Below are positions 34,225-44,148 of a stretch of 64,000 nt of DNA, piece by piece. Made by a program: the position numbers and the translations under genes. The DNA comes from Bacteroidaceae bacterium. GTDB taxonomy: Bacteria > Bacteroidota > Bacteroidia > Bacteroidales > Bacteroidaceae. Where the stretch lies: assembly GCA_017541265.1 (NCBI GenBank), contig JAFXZK010000098.1:1-64000 (forward strand), given 5' to 3'. Within the stretch, counting starts at the first letter, position 1, and each line of letters begins with the position of its first letter. The notes under the pieces are model-generated. The model worked only from the letters and a program-made list of their open reading frames with translations, made no database searches and was not told the origin of the DNA.

Positions 34225-36627
34225 TCAAGGAGTTTCATCTTCCTGTTGCCCAGACATTCCCTCTTCGGAACGCGGCGCTCCCTCTGAAGCATCGGAAGCT
34301 GTGGGCGAGGCATTGAATTCGTAGTCAAAGGATGCCGTGTCGGGGCGGTGGTAGGAATAGCCGGAGCCTGTCCACAGGCGCGGGTCGATGCCCCTTGCCG
34401 GCGGGAACTTGACACGGTACTTGCTGAAACGCTTGTCGGAGAGAACACGCTGTATGAACTCGCCGAAGATGGGAAGAGCTGTCTTGCTGCCCTGTCCGAG
34501 TTGGCCGGTGCGGAAGTGTATGCTGGGATATTCGCCGCCAACCCAAGCTCCACCCACCAGCTTGGGTGTGACACCGACAAACCAAGCGTCGGCATGATTG
34601 TTGCTGGTGCCTGTCTTGCCGCCGAACTCGGTGTCGGCATAGAAGGGACGGATGTAGTGCCATAAGCCGCCGGAGGTGCCGTAGAGCCCGCCAGCCAGCA
34701 TCCGCTGCATGAGGTAGGCGGTGCGGTAGGATACGGCTTTCTTCTCCTTTGTGCGCGCCTGATAGATGAGGTTGCCGTCGCGGTCCTCGATGCGTTCCAC
34801 GAGCAGAGGCATATTGTAGCGCCCGTCGTTGGCAATGGTGCAATAGCTGTTGACAAGCTCCAACAGGCAGACGTCGCTGCTGCCAAGCACCATGGAACGT
34901 GTCTCTTGCAGCTTCGTCTTGATGCCCATCGCGTAGGCAGTCTTGGCGATATTGTGTACGCCGCACTCCATGCCTACCCTCACAGCCACACTGTTGAGGC
35001 TCATGGCAAAGGCACTCTTCAGCGAGACTTCTTCATCGGAGAAGTGGCCGTTGGCATTGTGGGGTGCCCACACCTTTGGCTTGCCGGCCACGGTATCAAC
35101 AAAGGCGATGTAGGAGTCCGGGCGATGGTCGATGGGGTTGAGTCCCTGGTTCATGGCTTCGGTATAGACGAAGAGCTTGAAGGTGGAACCAGGTTGATGG
35201 ACAGCGCGGACATTGTCAACCTGCCAGGAATGGAAGTCGATGTCGCCCACCCAGGCTCGCACAAAGCGCGTGTCAGGTTCGATAGCCACGAACCCCGTGT
35301 GCATGAAGCGAAGCATGTAGCGGACGGAATCAATGGTGCTCATTTCCTGCTCCACCGGACCGTTGTAACTGAAAAGGCGCACGGGATGCGGCTGGCTGAG
35401 GTAATGGTTGATGGAGTCCACATTGCCCTGAAACTTTGTGTCAAGGTACTTGCCGTAGGGCGAGCGTCGGGCGATGTCCTCTGCAAAGCCATATATCTCC
35501 TGATGCCGCGCATTCTGCCAGGGATTGGTGTGCCCCCAGTGTTCGTTGAAACGCTGCTGCACGACCTGCATCTGCTTCAGCACGGCTGCTTCGGCGTACG
35601 CCTGCATACGCGAATCGATGGCAGTGTAGATATGCAAGCCGTCAGCATCGACGTCCAGCTTGTTGATGGCATCATAGCCAGGCACATGCCCCTCGATGCA
35701 GAGGTCGTCGATGTAGCTCTTGAGTGCCTCGCGGAAATAAGGCGCCATGCCGTCCTGATAGCTCTCGCTGATGCGCGTCTTAAGGACGACAGGTAGTGAA
35801 AGCAGGGAATCAAATTGGGCAGGCGTTGCCTCCTGGCCGTCGAGGAAGATGTGATGATGGTCATAGACGAGCTGCAAGACCGTATTGCGCCGCTGCTGGC
35901 TGTTCTTGGGGTTGAGACGCGGATTGTAAAGGCTGGTCGCCTTGAGCAAACCAACCAAAGTTGCCGCCTGCTCGTAGGTAAGGGCATCGGGCGTTGTGCC
36001 GAAATAGGAGCGGGCGGCAGTTTTGATGCCATAGGCGTTGCTGCCGAAATCGACCGTATTGAGGTACATGGTCAGTATCTCCTCCTTTGAGAACAGCCAC
36101 TCGAGCTTCAGCGCCACAATCCATTCCTTCGCCTTCATGACCAGTATCTTGATGCCTGGCAGCCGCCCCAGCAATCCTGTGGAATACTGCGTGCGAACGC
36201 GGAAAAGGTTCTTGGCCAGCTGCTGCGTGATGGTGCTGGCGCCTCGGGCACGTCCCCGCAGGATGTCCTTGCCTGCAGCGAAAAGCCCGACCACGTCGAT
36301 GCCATGATGCTGGTAGAAGCGCTCGTCCTCCGTGTCGATAAGGGTGCGAACCAGAATGGGCGAAACCTCCTCGTAAGTGACGGGCGTGCGGTTCTCGTTG
36401 AAGAAGCGCCCCATGAGCACTTCGTCGCAAGTATAGACTTCGGAAGCCTCGCTGACCACAGGATTCTTGATGTCGTCGAAGCCAGGCGAACGCCCGAAGA
36501 GGTAGCAGAAGTTGCAATCGACCGCCACAAAGAATAAGATGAGGGAGGCAAGGAAGGTGGCAAGCCAAGCGGTCGCCCTCCTGTACCAAGGGCCGGAGAA
36601 GAATGTCTTCTTTGGTATAATGTTCAT
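34225..36627 (-). CDS. mrcA: Penicillin-binding protein 1A (bifunctional GT51/transpeptidase)
   Basis: An 800-residue class A PBP that polymerises and cross-links peptidoglycan. An N-terminal membrane helix (about 18-36) is followed by the GT51 domain with E100 in IDTEDERFYQHHGID and GASTITQQLAKNLF. The transpeptidase has S481-x-x-K484 in HQPGSTFKLF, the SLNS motif (SxN) and GKTGTS. The tail (Ser/Glu/Asp-rich, about 765-800) is low complexity. Last gene of the long minus-strand run; the gap to miaA holds a 22-bp array. Confidence 0.95.
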   Translation of the reverse strand: MNIIPKKTFFSGPWYRRATAWLATFLASLILFFVAVDCNFCYLFGRSPGFDDIKNPVVSEASEVYTCDEVLMGRFFNENRTPVTYEEVSPILVRTLIDTEDERFYQHHGIDVVGLFAAGKDILRGRARGASTITQQLAKNLFRVRTQYSTGLLGRLPGIKILVMKAKEWIVALKLEWLFSKEEILTMYLNTVDFGSNAYGIKTAARSYFGTTPDALTYEQAATLVGLLKATSLYNPRLNPKNSQQRRNTVLQLVYDHHHIFLDGQEATPAQFDSLLSLPVVLKTRISESYQDGMAPYFREALKSYIDDLCIEGHVPGYDAINKLDVDADGLHIYTAIDSRMQAYAEAAVLKQMQVVQQRFNEHWGHTNPWQNARHQEIYGFAEDIARRSPYGKYLDTKFQGNVDSINHYLSQPHPVRLFSYNGPVEQEMSTIDSVRYMLRFMHTGFVAIEPDTRFVRAWVGDIDFHSWQVDNVRAVHQPGSTFKLFVYTEAMNQGLNPIDHRPDSYIAFVDTVAGKPKVWAPHNANGHFSDEEVSLKSAFAMSLNSVAVRVGMECGVHNIAKTAYAMGIKTKLQETRSMVLGSSDVCLLELVNSYCTIANDGRYNMPLLVERIEDRDGNLIYQARTKEKKAVSYRTAYLMQRMLAGGLYGTSGGLWHYIRPFYADTEFGGKTGTSNNHADAWFVGVTPKLVGGAWVGGEYPSIHFRTGQLGQGSKTALPIFGEFIQRVLSDKRFSKYRVKFPPARGIDPRLWTGSGYSYHRPDTASFDYEFNASPTASDASEGAPRSEEGMSGQQEDETP

Positions 36628-36688
36628 AGTCTGTTCCTAATTTCCAGTCAATATACTTCCTTTTAGCCAACACACGCAGTTCTTCCCC

Positions 36689-36755
36689 TTGCTTCATCAT
36701 GACTAAGCAATTGCTTCATCATGACCAAGCAATTGCTTTATCATGACGAAGCAAT
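36689..36755. repeat. 22-bp array, family C, overlapping the end of miaA
   Basis: Three 22-bp units around the perfect palindrome AAGCAATTGCTT followed by CATCATGAC and one variable base. The array supplies the last codons of miaA and its TGA stop. Confidence 0.8.
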
Positions 36756-37634
36756 CAACGCATCAAGATGCTGCAAACAGAAGTCCGGGTGAAACCACCT
36801 GATGCTGCTGTCGTGGGCGAACCACGTCATCTGCTTCTTGGCGTAGTCGCGCGTGTTCTTCTTTATCTTTTCTATAGCGAAAGGCAGCTCCCACTCGCCG
36901 TCGAGGTAGCGGAAAAGCTCCTTGTAGCCGACCGTGTTCAGCGCATTCTCCCCACGGAGCGGATAGAGCCGGCGGGCTTCGTCGAGCAGACCGTCCGCCA
37001 TCATGCCGTCCACACGCTGGTTGATGCGGTCGAAGAGTTCCTGACGCTCACGTCGCAAGCCTATCTTGACGATGTGGAAAGGACGCGGCTTACGCTCTTT
37101 GGTCAGGAAAGAGGAATAGGGGCGGCCTGCCGTATAGCAGACCTCCAGGGCATGAACCACACGCTTGGGATTGCGCGTGTCCGCCGTATGGTAATAGTCA
37201 GGGTCAAGCAGGCGCAACTCGCTTCGCATCTCATCAATCTCGCCATCCAAAAGGCGGCGGCGAAGCGTCTCGCGCACTTCGACATCGACCGAAGGGATGT
37301 CGTCGATGCCATTGCAGACGGCATCCAGATACATCATGCTGCCGCCCGTGAGCAGCAGCGACTGATAAGTGCCGCTAAGGTCTGCTATAAGAGAAAGCGC
37401 ATCCTCCTCGTACTGGGCTGCGCTGTAATAAGAACCGATTTCGTGTGTGCCGACAAAATAATGTCTGACGCGCTTCTGCTGCTCCCTGGTGGGGGCTGCC
37501 GTGCCTATCTCCATGCCCCGATAAATCTGCCGGCTGTCGCAATTCAGAATAGGACAGCCAAGCTTCTCTGCCATCTGCAAAGCAATTTCTGTCTTACCGA
37601 CAGCCGTAGGACCAAGCAGCACATATAAAACCAT
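36741..37634 (-). CDS. miaA: tRNA dimethylallyltransferase
   Basis: A 297-residue enzyme that adds dimethylallyl to A37 of tRNAs. It has the P-loop LLGPTAVGKTEIA (about 6-18), NCDSRQIYRGMEIGTA, GGSMMYLDAVCNGID and TVGYKELFRYLDGEW. The C-terminal residues LIASS and the stop codon come from a 22-bp array unit, so the gene end was reshaped by the repeat. It is preceded by the pRiA4b-ORF3-like gene. Confidence 0.95.
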   Translation of the reverse strand: MVLYVLLGPTAVGKTEIALQMAEKLGCPILNCDSRQIYRGMEIGTAAPTREQQKRVRHYFVGTHEIGSYYSAAQYEEDALSLIADLSGTYQSLLLTGGSMMYLDAVCNGIDDIPSVDVEVRETLRRRLLDGEIDEMRSELRLLDPDYYHTADTRNPKRVVHALEVCYTAGRPYSSFLTKERKPRPFHIVKIGLRRERQELFDRINQRVDGMMADGLLDEARRLYPLRGENALNTVGYKELFRYLDGEWELPFAIEKIKKNTRDYAKKQMTWFAHDSSIRWFHPDFCLQHLDALIASS

Positions 37635-37650
37635 TGTATTTTGACCATTA

Positions 37651-37677
37651 TTCCCCCCTAAAGGGGCCAGGTGGGCT
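37651..37677. repeat. Half palindromic element at the end of the pRiA4b-ORF3-like gene
   Basis: TTCCCCCCTAAAGGGG stem with CCAGGTGGGCT arm. Its outer end reaches the stop codon of the gene. Confidence 0.55.
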
Positions 37678-38242
37678 ACTCTTCTATTTCGTAGCCTTCC
37701 ATGTCGAGCTCCTCTTCCTCGAAACCCTCGTCGCCATAGAAAGACTCGTCCCCCTCCTCTGTATCCCCTCCCGAACCCGGGGAAGAGAACGCCGCGGAAC
37801 TCCCCTCCTCCTCGGGAGAGAGGTCAGTGATGGAGGTTGTCTGCAACGGAGCTTTGCCATGCCGACGGTTCACAAAGGCCTTCTTCTCTGTCCTGCCGAA
37901 GACATTCTCCGTAAGCTCCATAAGGAAGAAACGCTTGCCGTCCGGGTCAAAGACGTAAGCCAGACGCTGCCCTTCGTCCTCAAGGAAGTCGCTGATGCTG
38001 GTGCGGGACATCAGGTTGATGTCCTCGTCGTAGCCCACATCCTCACTGTCATGGAGGCACACACGCTGCTTGACACGCCATTCCTCATCACAAATGAGGA
38101 AACATTGCTTCGGATGCTCTTTGTAGTCACAGTCGCTCAAGATGAGCTGGTGCAGTTCGGAAAACCTGGCATCGCTGTCAATGAGGATCTCCAGCACGAA
38201 ATCCTCCTTCTCTTGGCTGAATAGTGTTAGCTTGAATGTCAT
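37676..38242 (-). CDS. pRiA4b ORF-3-like protein with acidic tail
   Basis: A 188-residue protein. The first about 125 residues (MTFKLTLFSQEKEDFVLEILIDSDARFSELHQLIL, then FLICDEEWRVKQRVCL, GQRLAYVFDPDGKRFFLMEL) match the plasmid pRiA4b ORF-3 (PRiA4_ORF3) family common next to lpxA and miaA in Bacteroidales. The rest is Glu/Asp/Ser-rich and may hold a worn palindromic element (about 37748-37825, FSSPGSGGDTEEGDESF). No enzymatic function is known to me. It lies 10 nt after lpxA. Confidence 0.82.
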   Translation of the reverse strand: MTFKLTLFSQEKEDFVLEILIDSDARFSELHQLILSDCDYKEHPKQCFLICDEEWRVKQRVCLHDSEDVGYDEDINLMSRTSISDFLEDEGQRLAYVFDPDGKRFFLMELTENVFGRTEKKAFVNRRHGKAPLQTTSITDLSPEEEGSSAAFSSPGSGGDTEEGDESFYGDEGFEEEELDMEGYEIEE

Positions 38243-38252
38243 GTTTGGTCGT

Positions 38253-39020
38253 TTATCTTATGAACCCTCGGTCGCTGTTGCGTATGAAATCGAGGATGTA
38301 TTCTATCTCTGGACTCATGGGTATTTCCTGCTCCACACGGGCAAGAAGTTCATTCAGTTTGCCTGTGCCTTGCAGGATAATCTGATAAGCCATGTGGATG
38401 TTGTTGATAAGGTCTCGGTCGAAGCCCCGACGGCGAAGCCCGATATTGTTCAGACCGCAGAAAGCTGCAGGTTCACGGGCCACAAGGCTGAAAGGCAGGA
38501 CATTCTGCGAGAAACGTGTGCCGCCGCCAACCATCGTATAGCTGCCCACGCGACAGAACTGGTGCATCAGCACACCGGCACTCAGGATGGCATGGTCGTC
38601 AATGACAATCTCGCCTGCCAGCTTGGTGCTGTTGCCGATGATACAATCATTGCCAACATGGGCATCATGCGCCACATGCGCCCCTTCCATGAGCAGATTG
38701 TCATTGCCCACGATGGTGCGTCCCTTGGCTGCCGTGCCTCGGTTGATGGTCACATTCTCACGTATCTTGTTGTTGTTTCCTATCTCGGCAGTACTGTCCT
38801 CGCCTCGGAACTTGAGGTCTTGTGGGATGGCACTTATGACAGCGCCAGGGAAGAAGATGTTGCCGTTGCCGATGCGTGCGCCGTAAAGGACCGTCACGCT
38901 GTTCATCAGGGTGTTGTTGTCACCAATGACCACGCCCTTGTCGATGTAGCAGAACGGACCTATCTCGCAGTTCTCGCCGATGACTGCATCGGGATGTATA
39001 TATGCCAAAGGACTTATCAT
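38253..39020 (-). CDS. lpxA: UDP-N-acetylglucosamine O-acyltransferase
   Basis: A 255-residue left-handed beta-helix acyltransferase for the first step of lipid A synthesis. Hexapeptide repeats run from the N-terminus (SPLAYIHPDAVIGENCEIGPFCYI). The catalytic histidine is in LLMEGAHVAHDAHVGND (about 120), and NIGLRRRGF marks the start of the helical tail. It belongs to the lpxD, lpxC-fabZ, lpxA block. Confidence 0.96.
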   Translation of the reverse strand: MISPLAYIHPDAVIGENCEIGPFCYIDKGVVIGDNNTLMNSVTVLYGARIGNGNIFFPGAVISAIPQDLKFRGEDSTAEIGNNNKIRENVTINRGTAAKGRTIVGNDNLLMEGAHVAHDAHVGNDCIIGNSTKLAGEIVIDDHAILSAGVLMHQFCRVGSYTMVGGGTRFSQNVLPFSLVAREPAAFCGLNNIGLRRRGFDRDLINNIHMAYQIILQGTGKLNELLARVEQEIPMSPEIEYILDFIRNSDRGFIR

Positions 39021-39073
39021 AATTATAATATATATATAATGTATAAGTATTTATAGACAATCGGATTATTATT

Positions 39074-39115
39074 GTCTGTTGCCTGTACTATTGTCTATTA
39101 TCTATTGTCTATTGA
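39074..39115. repeat. Heptad tract TCTATTG at the end of lpxC-fabZ
   Basis: About four 7-bp units. Read on the minus strand (CAATAGA) they encode the last residues NRQ and the TAG stop of the fusion gene. Confidence 0.7.
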
Positions 39116-40490
39116 TGATGACTTGTGCAGTAAAGGTTGCCTCGGCGACACAGTTTTCACCGATAAAAGCATAGCCTTGCATCGTACCGATGTTATGGCG
39201 TAAAGGCGCGACAATCTCCACACGGAACAGCAAAGTGTCGCCAGGCGAAACCTTCTGGCGGAACTTCACATCGTCAATGCGCAGGATATAGGTGCTGTAA
39301 AGTTCAGGATGTTCCTTGTCGTGCAGGACAAACAGACCTCCTGTCTGCGACATTGCCTCTATCAGCAGGACACCTGGCATGACAGGTTCGTCTGGGAAGT
39401 GGCCTTGGAAGAAAGGCTCGTCGTTCGTCACATTCTTGATTGCCACGATATAGTTCTCCTTTATATCAATGACCTTATCAACCATAAGCATGGGATAGCG
39501 GTGTGGCAAGAGCTGCTTTATCTGGTTCACATCCATCAGAGGAGCCTGACTGGGATCATACTTCGGAGCCTGGACTTCATGCTTGCGTATCTCCTTACGC
39601 ATCATACGCGCAAACATATTGTTAATAGTATGCCCGGGGCGGGTGGCTATGATGCGTCCCTTGATGGGTTTGCCGATGAGTGCCATGTCGCCGATGATGT
39701 CAAGCAGTTTATGACGGGCAGGCTCATTGTCCCACACCAATGGTTTGTGCTGGATGTAACCAAGATCTGTGGCATCGTGATGCTCGGCACCTGTCAGCCG
39801 GCAAAGCTTGTCAAGGTTCTCCTGCGTGGTCTGCTGTTCGTAGATGACGATAGCGTTGTCCAAGTCGCCTCCCTTGATAAGACCGGCCATAAACAACGGC
39901 TCTATTTCGCGCACAAAGACGAACGTACGGGCCGCTGCCACTTCTGTGGCAAACTTGTCCATGCTATCAAGCGTGGCAAACTGACTGTTGAGCACCTTGC
40001 CGTCGAAGGCTATCATGCTCGTAATGGAGAAATCCTCGTCGGGAAGCAAAGTGATGCAAGCGCCTGTCTTGTCATCGCGGAACTCCATCTTCTTAGTGAT
40101 GTAGTAATAGTCCTTCGGGGCATCCTGTTCTGCAAAGCCGACACGTTGTATCTCGCGGACAAACGGTTCTGCGCTACCGTCTAAGATGGGAAGCTCCGGC
40201 CCGTCGACCTGAATGAGGACATTATCGATGCCCAAGGCATAGAGAGCTGCCAGGGCATGTTCCACTGTGCTGCACCGCATATTGCCTTTGCCCAGGACAG
40301 TGCCGCGCTGGGTGTCAACCACATTCTCTGCCACAGCATCCATAATGGGCTGGCCAGGCAAGTCCACGCGCTGAATCTTGTATCCATGTCCTGCCTGTGC
40401 AGGCAGGAAAGTCACCGTCAAGTGGAGTCCTGTATGGAGTCCCTTCCCACTGAGCGAGAAGCTTTCTTTAAGGGTATTTTGTTTTAACAT
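39102..40490 (-). CDS. lpxC-fabZ: LpxC-FabZ fusion: UDP-3-O-acyl-GlcNAc deacetylase / 3-hydroxyacyl-ACP dehydratase
   Basis: A 462-residue bifunctional protein, a fusion typical of Bacteroidetes. The LpxC part (about 1-305) has the zinc histidine in [14 protein letters not shown] (H78) and the late [14 protein letters not shown] ligands; it removes acetate in the committed step of lipid A synthesis. The FabZ part (about 315-462: [48 protein letters not shown]) dehydrates hydroxyacyl-ACP. It lies between lpxD and lpxA. Its C-terminus comes from a heptad repeat. Confidence 0.96.
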   Translation of the reverse strand: MLKQNTLKESFSLSGKGLHTGLHLTVTFLPAQAGHGYKIQRVDLPGQPIMDAVAENVVDTQRGTVLGKGNMRCSTVEHALAALYALGIDNVLIQVDGPELPILDGSAEPFVREIQRVGFAEQDAPKDYYYITKKMEFRDDKTGACITLLPDEDFSITSMIAFDGKVLNSQFATLDSMDKFATEVAAARTFVFVREIEPLFMAGLIKGGDLDNAIVIYEQQTTQENLDKLCRLTGAEHHDATDLGYIQHKPLVWDNEPARHKLLDIIGDMALIGKPIKGRIIATRPGHTINNMFARMMRKEIRKHEVQAPKYDPSQAPLMDVNQIKQLLPHRYPMLMVDKVIDIKENYIVAIKNVTNDEPFFQGHFPDEPVMPGVLLIEAMSQTGGLFVLHDKEHPELYSTYILRIDDVKFRQKVSPGDTLLFRVEIVAPLRHNIGTMQGYAFIGENCVAEATFTAQVIINRQ

Positions 40491-40517
40491 TTTCTTGTCT
40501 TTTTGATGTTTTCGGAC

Positions 40518-41567
40518 TTACTGCTTTTCTGCAAGTTGTTCCTTAAGCATCCTGATTTCCTTCTTCATTTGATTTACGTCAGCCCACATTTCTGGCAAGT
40601 TCTTGACGATTGCGCTGCTCTTCCAGAAGTTGCGACCTTCGATGGCTGGCGTGCCCTGCACAGCAGCTCCTTCTTTCTTGATGCTGTTGGGGATGCCAGC
40701 CTGTGCGCCAGCCATCACACGGTTGGCTATCATGGCGTGGCCTGCTATGCCAACCTGACCGCCGAACATGCACCATTCTCCTATTTTAGTGCTGCCTGCT
40801 ATGCCGACCTGTGCCGACATGACAGTGTGGCTGCCAACCTCGACGTTGTGGGCCACCTGCACAAGATTGTCTATCTTCACGCCTCGACGTACAATCGTAG
40901 CACCCATCGTGGCTCTGTCAACACAGGCATTGGCACCAATCTCTACATCGTCCTCAATAATGGCAATGCCTATCTGCGGAATCTTCTTGTAGCCTTCCTC
41001 CGTAGGCTCAAAGCCAAAGCCGTCGGCACCGATGACGCAACCGGCATGAAGCACACAGCGGTTGCCGACCTGACAATCATGGTAGATGACGGCATTGCTG
41101 TATATCTCGGTGTTCGCCCCGACTTTGGCGTTACGGCCAATCGTGACGTGGGGGTGCAGCACGCAGCCCTCGCCTATTTCCACGCCTTCGGCTATGGCGA
41201 CGAAAGGACCGATGTAGCACTTCTCTCCAATCTTTGCCGACGGATGAATAAAAGCCACATCGCTGATGCCCTCCCTTTTAGGTTTCATGCTTTCATATAT
41301 CTGCAAAAGGTTTGCCACTGCCTCACGGGCATTTGGCACCTTGATGAGTGTTGTCTTTATCTCTTGTTTCGGCTCAAAGTTATCGTTGACGAGCACAATG
41401 CTACTCTCTGTCCCGTAGATGTATTGCTCGTACTTGTCATTGGCAAGGAAGCTGATGCAGCCAGGCTTTCCTTCTTCTATCTTGGCGAAGTTGTTGACCT
41501 TGGCCTCGGGGTCACCTACGACGGTGCCGCCTATCAGCCCTGCTATCATTTGCGCTGTAAATTCCAC
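40518..41567 (-). CDS. lpxD: UDP-3-O-acylglucosamine N-acyltransferase
   Basis: A 349-residue enzyme that adds the second acyl chain in lipid A synthesis. It has an N-terminal uridine-binding domain (to about 105), hexapeptide repeats ([29 protein letters not shown]), the catalytic region [21 protein letters not shown] and a C-terminal helix ([18 protein letters not shown]). It lies 38 nt after pyrF across a heptad tract. Confidence 0.95.
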   Translation of the reverse strand: MEFTAQMIAGLIGGTVVGDPEAKVNNFAKIEEGKPGCISFLANDKYEQYIYGTESSIVLVNDNFEPKQEIKTTLIKVPNAREAVANLLQIYESMKPKREGISDVAFIHPSAKIGEKCYIGPFVAIAEGVEIGEGCVLHPHVTIGRNAKVGANTEIYSNAVIYHDCQVGNRCVLHAGCVIGADGFGFEPTEEGYKKIPQIGIAIIEDDVEIGANACVDRATMGATIVRRGVKIDNLVQVAHNVEVGSHTVMSAQVGIAGSTKIGEWCMFGGQVGIAGHAMIANRVMAGAQAGIPNSIKKEGAAVQGTPAIEGRNFWKSSAIVKNLPEMWADVNQMKKEIRMLKEQLAEKQ

Positions 41568-41576
41568 CTCTATATT

Positions 41577-41606
41577 TACTATTTGACGATTTACTATTTA
41601 CTATTT
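41577..41606. repeat. Heptad tract TTTACTA between pyrF and lpxD
   Basis: Four imperfect 7-bp units fill most of the 38-nt operon gap. Confidence 0.65.
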
Positions 41607-42475
41607 TAGGTTCTCTCCCTTAAGGGAGAGTTAGAGAGGGTCTTTGCCATTTGAGTTGCCACTTCCTTGGCTTTCTCGGCAGCAACTTGTGCGAAGTTCT
41701 CTGTCCCGTCGGCATAGATGATGGCGCGACTGCTGTTCACCAGCAAACCGATGTCCTCAATCATACCGTACTTGCATACCTCTTCGAGGCTGCCGCCCTG
41801 TGCTCCTACGCCGGGCACAAGCAGGAAAGCGTTCGGTGCAACCTTGCGGATGTCGCGGAACATCTCGCCTCGCGTAGCACCCACGACGTACATCATGTTC
41901 TCGTCGTTGCCCCACTCGCGGCTCTTGCGTATGACCTTCTCAAAGAGACGCTCGCCGTCCTTGTCCTCCGAGAGCTGGAAGTCGAACGAGCCTTTGTTGC
42001 TGGTCAAGGCAAGTAGGATAACCCAATGGTTCTTTTGGCACTCCCCCAAAGGGGGAGCGGGGAGGGGGCTTATGAACGGTGTCACGCTGTCTTCGCCCAT
42101 ATAAGGAGCGACGGTGAGTGCATCAACATCATACTCGCCGAAGAAGGTGCGGGCGTACATCTTGCTCGTGTTGCCAATGTCGCCTCGTTTAGCGTCGGCA
42201 ATGATGAATTGGTCGGGGTAGTTCTGCTTCAGGTACTTCACCGTTTTCTCGAAAGCCACCAAGCCTTTCACGCCGGCCGCCTCGTAGAAGGCCAGGTTCG
42301 GTTTGTAAGCGACGCAATAGGGCGCAGTGGCATCGATGATGGCCTTGTTGAAAGCGAATATCGGGTCAGCCTCCGAGAGCAGATGCTCGGGAACCTTCTG
42401 GAGGTCGGTGTCAAGACCGACGCAAAGGAAGCTCTGCTTCCTTCGTATGTTTGCTACTAACTCTTGTCTTGTCAT
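41606..42475 (-). CDS. pyrF: Orotidine 5'-phosphate decarboxylase with two repeat-derived segments
   Basis: A 289-residue type II OMP decarboxylase, making UMP. It has [36 protein letters not shown], the catalytic [19 protein letters not shown] and [18 protein letters not shown] half palindromic element is read as [12 protein letters not shown] between DSVTPF and [11 protein letters not shown], and another forms the C-terminal residues [12 protein letters not shown]. It overlaps the upstream membrane protein gene by 4 nt. Confidence 0.95.
   Translation of the reverse strand: MTRQELVANIRRKQSFLCVGLDTDLQKVPEHLLSEADPIFAFNKAIIDATAPYCVAYKPNLAFYEAAGVKGLVAFEKTVKYLKQNYPDQFIIADAKRGDIGNTSKMYARTFFGEYDVDALTVAPYMGEDSVTPFISPLPAPPLGECQKNHWVILLALTSNKGSFDFQLSEDKDGERLFEKVIRKSREWGNDENMMYVVGATRGEMFRDIRKVAPNAFLLVPGVGAQGGSLEEVCKYGMIEDIGLLVNSSRAIIYADGTENFAQVAAEKAKEVATQMAKTLSNSPLRERT
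41609..41643. repeat. Half palindromic element forming the PyrF C-terminus
   Basis: TTCTCTCCCTTAAGGGAGAG stem followed by TTAGAGAGGGTC. Encodes SNSPLRERT just before the stop. Confidence 0.75.
42039..42071. repeat. Half palindromic element inside pyrF
   Basis: CACTCCCCCAAAGGGGGAG stem and CGGGGAGGGGGCTT arm, matching one half of the purM copy (44897-44930) almost base for base. Confidence 0.85.
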
Positions 42476-42714
42476 CTCTTTATCCTTCTTTTAAGTCCCA
42501 TGACTAAGCCTAAGCAGATGCAGGCAAGCAGGAATATCCCTACATTCACCACGAAGAACAGAAGGGTGCTGTCTTCTTTCCCCAGCCACTTAAGGCAGGA
42601 TGGCGTCAGAAAACCTGCAATGAAAACAGAGAGAAGGGTCGGCCAATCTTCTCTCATCGACTTCTTGAAGCCTTCCCACGTCCATTCTTGTTTGATGTCA
42701 TTCCATAGTCCCAT
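42472..42714 (-). CDS. Small two-helix membrane protein
   Basis: An 80-residue protein between prfA and pyrF, overlapping pyrF by 4 nt (ATGA). Two hydrophobic segments (about 27-45 and 50-73) and a basic end (GLKRRIKR) suggest an inner-membrane hairpin protein. I do not recognise a family. The overlap and strand support it as a real gene. Confidence 0.72.
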   Translation of the reverse strand: MGLWNDIKQEWTWEGFKKSMREDWPTLLSVFIAGFLTPSCLKWLGKEDSTLLFFVVNVGIFLLACICLGLVMGLKRRIKR

Positions 42715-42735
42715 ATCTCTTATATTGTGTAGTCT

Positions 42736-43845
42736 TTACAGTTCCGATTCTTTTAGTCTTTCTGCATTCTCTGCCACGATGAGGTGGTCGATGCAGTCTT
42801 GGATGTTGCCGTCCATGAAGGCGGGGAGGTTATAGATGGTGTATCCGATGCGATGGTCCGTGATGCGTCCCTGCGGATAGTTGTAGGTGCGGATCTTTGC
42901 CGAGCGGTCGCCTGTCGAGACCATCGTCTTGCGCTTTGATGCAATGTCGTCGAGGTACTTCTGATGCTCCTTGTCGTAGATGAACGTGCGGAGCCGCGCC
43001 AAAGCACGTTCCTTGTTCTTCGGCTGGTCGCGCGTCTCGGTACATTCCACAAGGATTTCCTCGTCCTGATTGGTGAAGGGGTTACGCCAGATGTAACGGG
43101 CACGGACACCAGACTCCACCTTGTTGACGTTCTGTCCGCCGGCACCGCTGCTGCGGAAGGTGTCCCACTTGATGGCACCTTCGTTGATTTCCACATCGAA
43201 CTCCTGCGCCTCTGGCAGCACAGCCACCGTCGCGGCAGAGGTGTGGACGCGGCCTTGGGTCTCTGTGACAGGCACTCGCTGCACGCGATGCACGCCGCTC
43301 TCGTACTTCATAATGCCATAGACACCTTCGCCCGTCACGGAGCAGACAATCTCTTTGTAGCCGCCCACGGCTCCTTCACTGTAGCTGCTGACAGCCATCT
43401 TCCAGCCCTTCATCTCGAAGAACTTCGAGTACATACGGAAGAGGTCGCCAGCAAAGAGTGCAGCCTCGTCGCCGCCTGTGCCGCCGCGAATCTCCAGGAC
43501 GATGTTCTTGTCGTCCTCGGGGTCGGCAGGCACCAGCAGGAGCTTTATCTCTTCTTCCAGTTCGGGGATGCGCTTCTCGCTCTCGGCGAGTTCTTCGCGC
43601 AGCATCTCCTTCGTCTCGGCATCATCCTCGATGGCGAGCATTTCCTTGGCATCGGCCACATTCTGTAGGCAGCCGATGTACGCCTTGCGAGCCTCGACAA
43701 TCTTGCCGAGGTCCTTGTATTCCTTAGTCAGCTTGACGTATCGCTTCTGGTCGGCAATGACGGCAGGGTCAGTAATGAGTGTATTGACCTCCTCAAAGCG
43801 GCTCACCAAGCCGTCCAGCTTATCTATCAAGTTATTATTCTCCAT
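42736..43845 (-). CDS. prfA: Peptide chain release factor 1
   Basis: A 369-residue RF1 that frees the peptide at UAA and UAG. It has the GGQ motif in FRSSGAGGQNVNKVESGVR and typical flanking blocks (VLEIRGGTGGDEAALFAGDLFRMY, RVQRVPVTETQGRVHTSAATVAVLP). The ATG at 43845 (MENNNLIDKLDG) fits the family better than the upstream ATG at 43866, and overlaps the end of the DUF2442 gene by 11 nt. Confidence 0.95.
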   Translation of the reverse strand: MENNNLIDKLDGLVSRFEEVNTLITDPAVIADQKRYVKLTKEYKDLGKIVEARKAYIGCLQNVADAKEMLAIEDDAETKEMLREELAESEKRIPELEEEIKLLLVPADPEDDKNIVLEIRGGTGGDEAALFAGDLFRMYSKFFEMKGWKMAVSSYSEGAVGGYKEIVCSVTGEGVYGIMKYESGVHRVQRVPVTETQGRVHTSAATVAVLPEAQEFDVEINEGAIKWDTFRSSGAGGQNVNKVESGVRARYIWRNPFTNQDEEILVECTETRDQPKNKERALARLRTFIYDKEHQKYLDDIASKRKTMVSTGDRSAKIRTYNYPQGRITDHRIGYTIYNLPAFMDGNIQDCIDHLIVAENAERLKESEL

Positions 43846-44140
43846 TTTTCTTATATCCACATTCATCCTCAGCTACGAGGAGAATATCATCGTCTTCTTC
43901 TGTTCCGTATTCATATATGGTATCACTCGCCAAATCAATTCTGTCATTCCAACTGATGCAAGTGCGGCTAGCATCGAGCTGTGCATTCTGGAAGAGTCCG
44001 CACTCCGTCTCCAATGCACGGAAATCGGGAATGGTACGAATGTCGTCCTTCAGGTCGTACGTTACGACACGACCATCATCGAAGACGACTTCCAGCAGGT
44101 ATTCCTTCAGCGGACAGAATGACTTTATTCGAGGTATCAT
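43835..44140 (-). CDS. DUF2442 domain protein
   Basis: About 101 residues starting MIPRIKSFCPLKEYLLEVVFDDGRVVTYDLKDDI, the DUF2442 pattern. A longer GTG-start version from 44188 overlaps the upstream gene by 40 nt and is less likely. Paired with a DUF4160 gene 8 nt upstream, an association seen in many bacteria and sometimes likened to a toxin-antitoxin or mobile cassette; no function is established here. It lies between purM and prfA. Confidence 0.82.
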   Translation of the reverse strand: MIPRIKSFCPLKEYLLEVVFDDGRVVTYDLKDDIRTIPDFRALETECGLFQNAQLDASRTCISWNDRIDLASDTIYEYGTEEDDDILLVAEDECGYKKNGE

Positions 44141-44148
44141 AACATTGT

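Noticed and set aside
37748..37825. Further full palindromic element in the pRiA4b-ORF3-like gene
   Set aside because: The region is C/T-rich with inner GGGGAGTTCCGCGG-like symmetry, but the arms do not match well enough; kept only as a possible worn copy.
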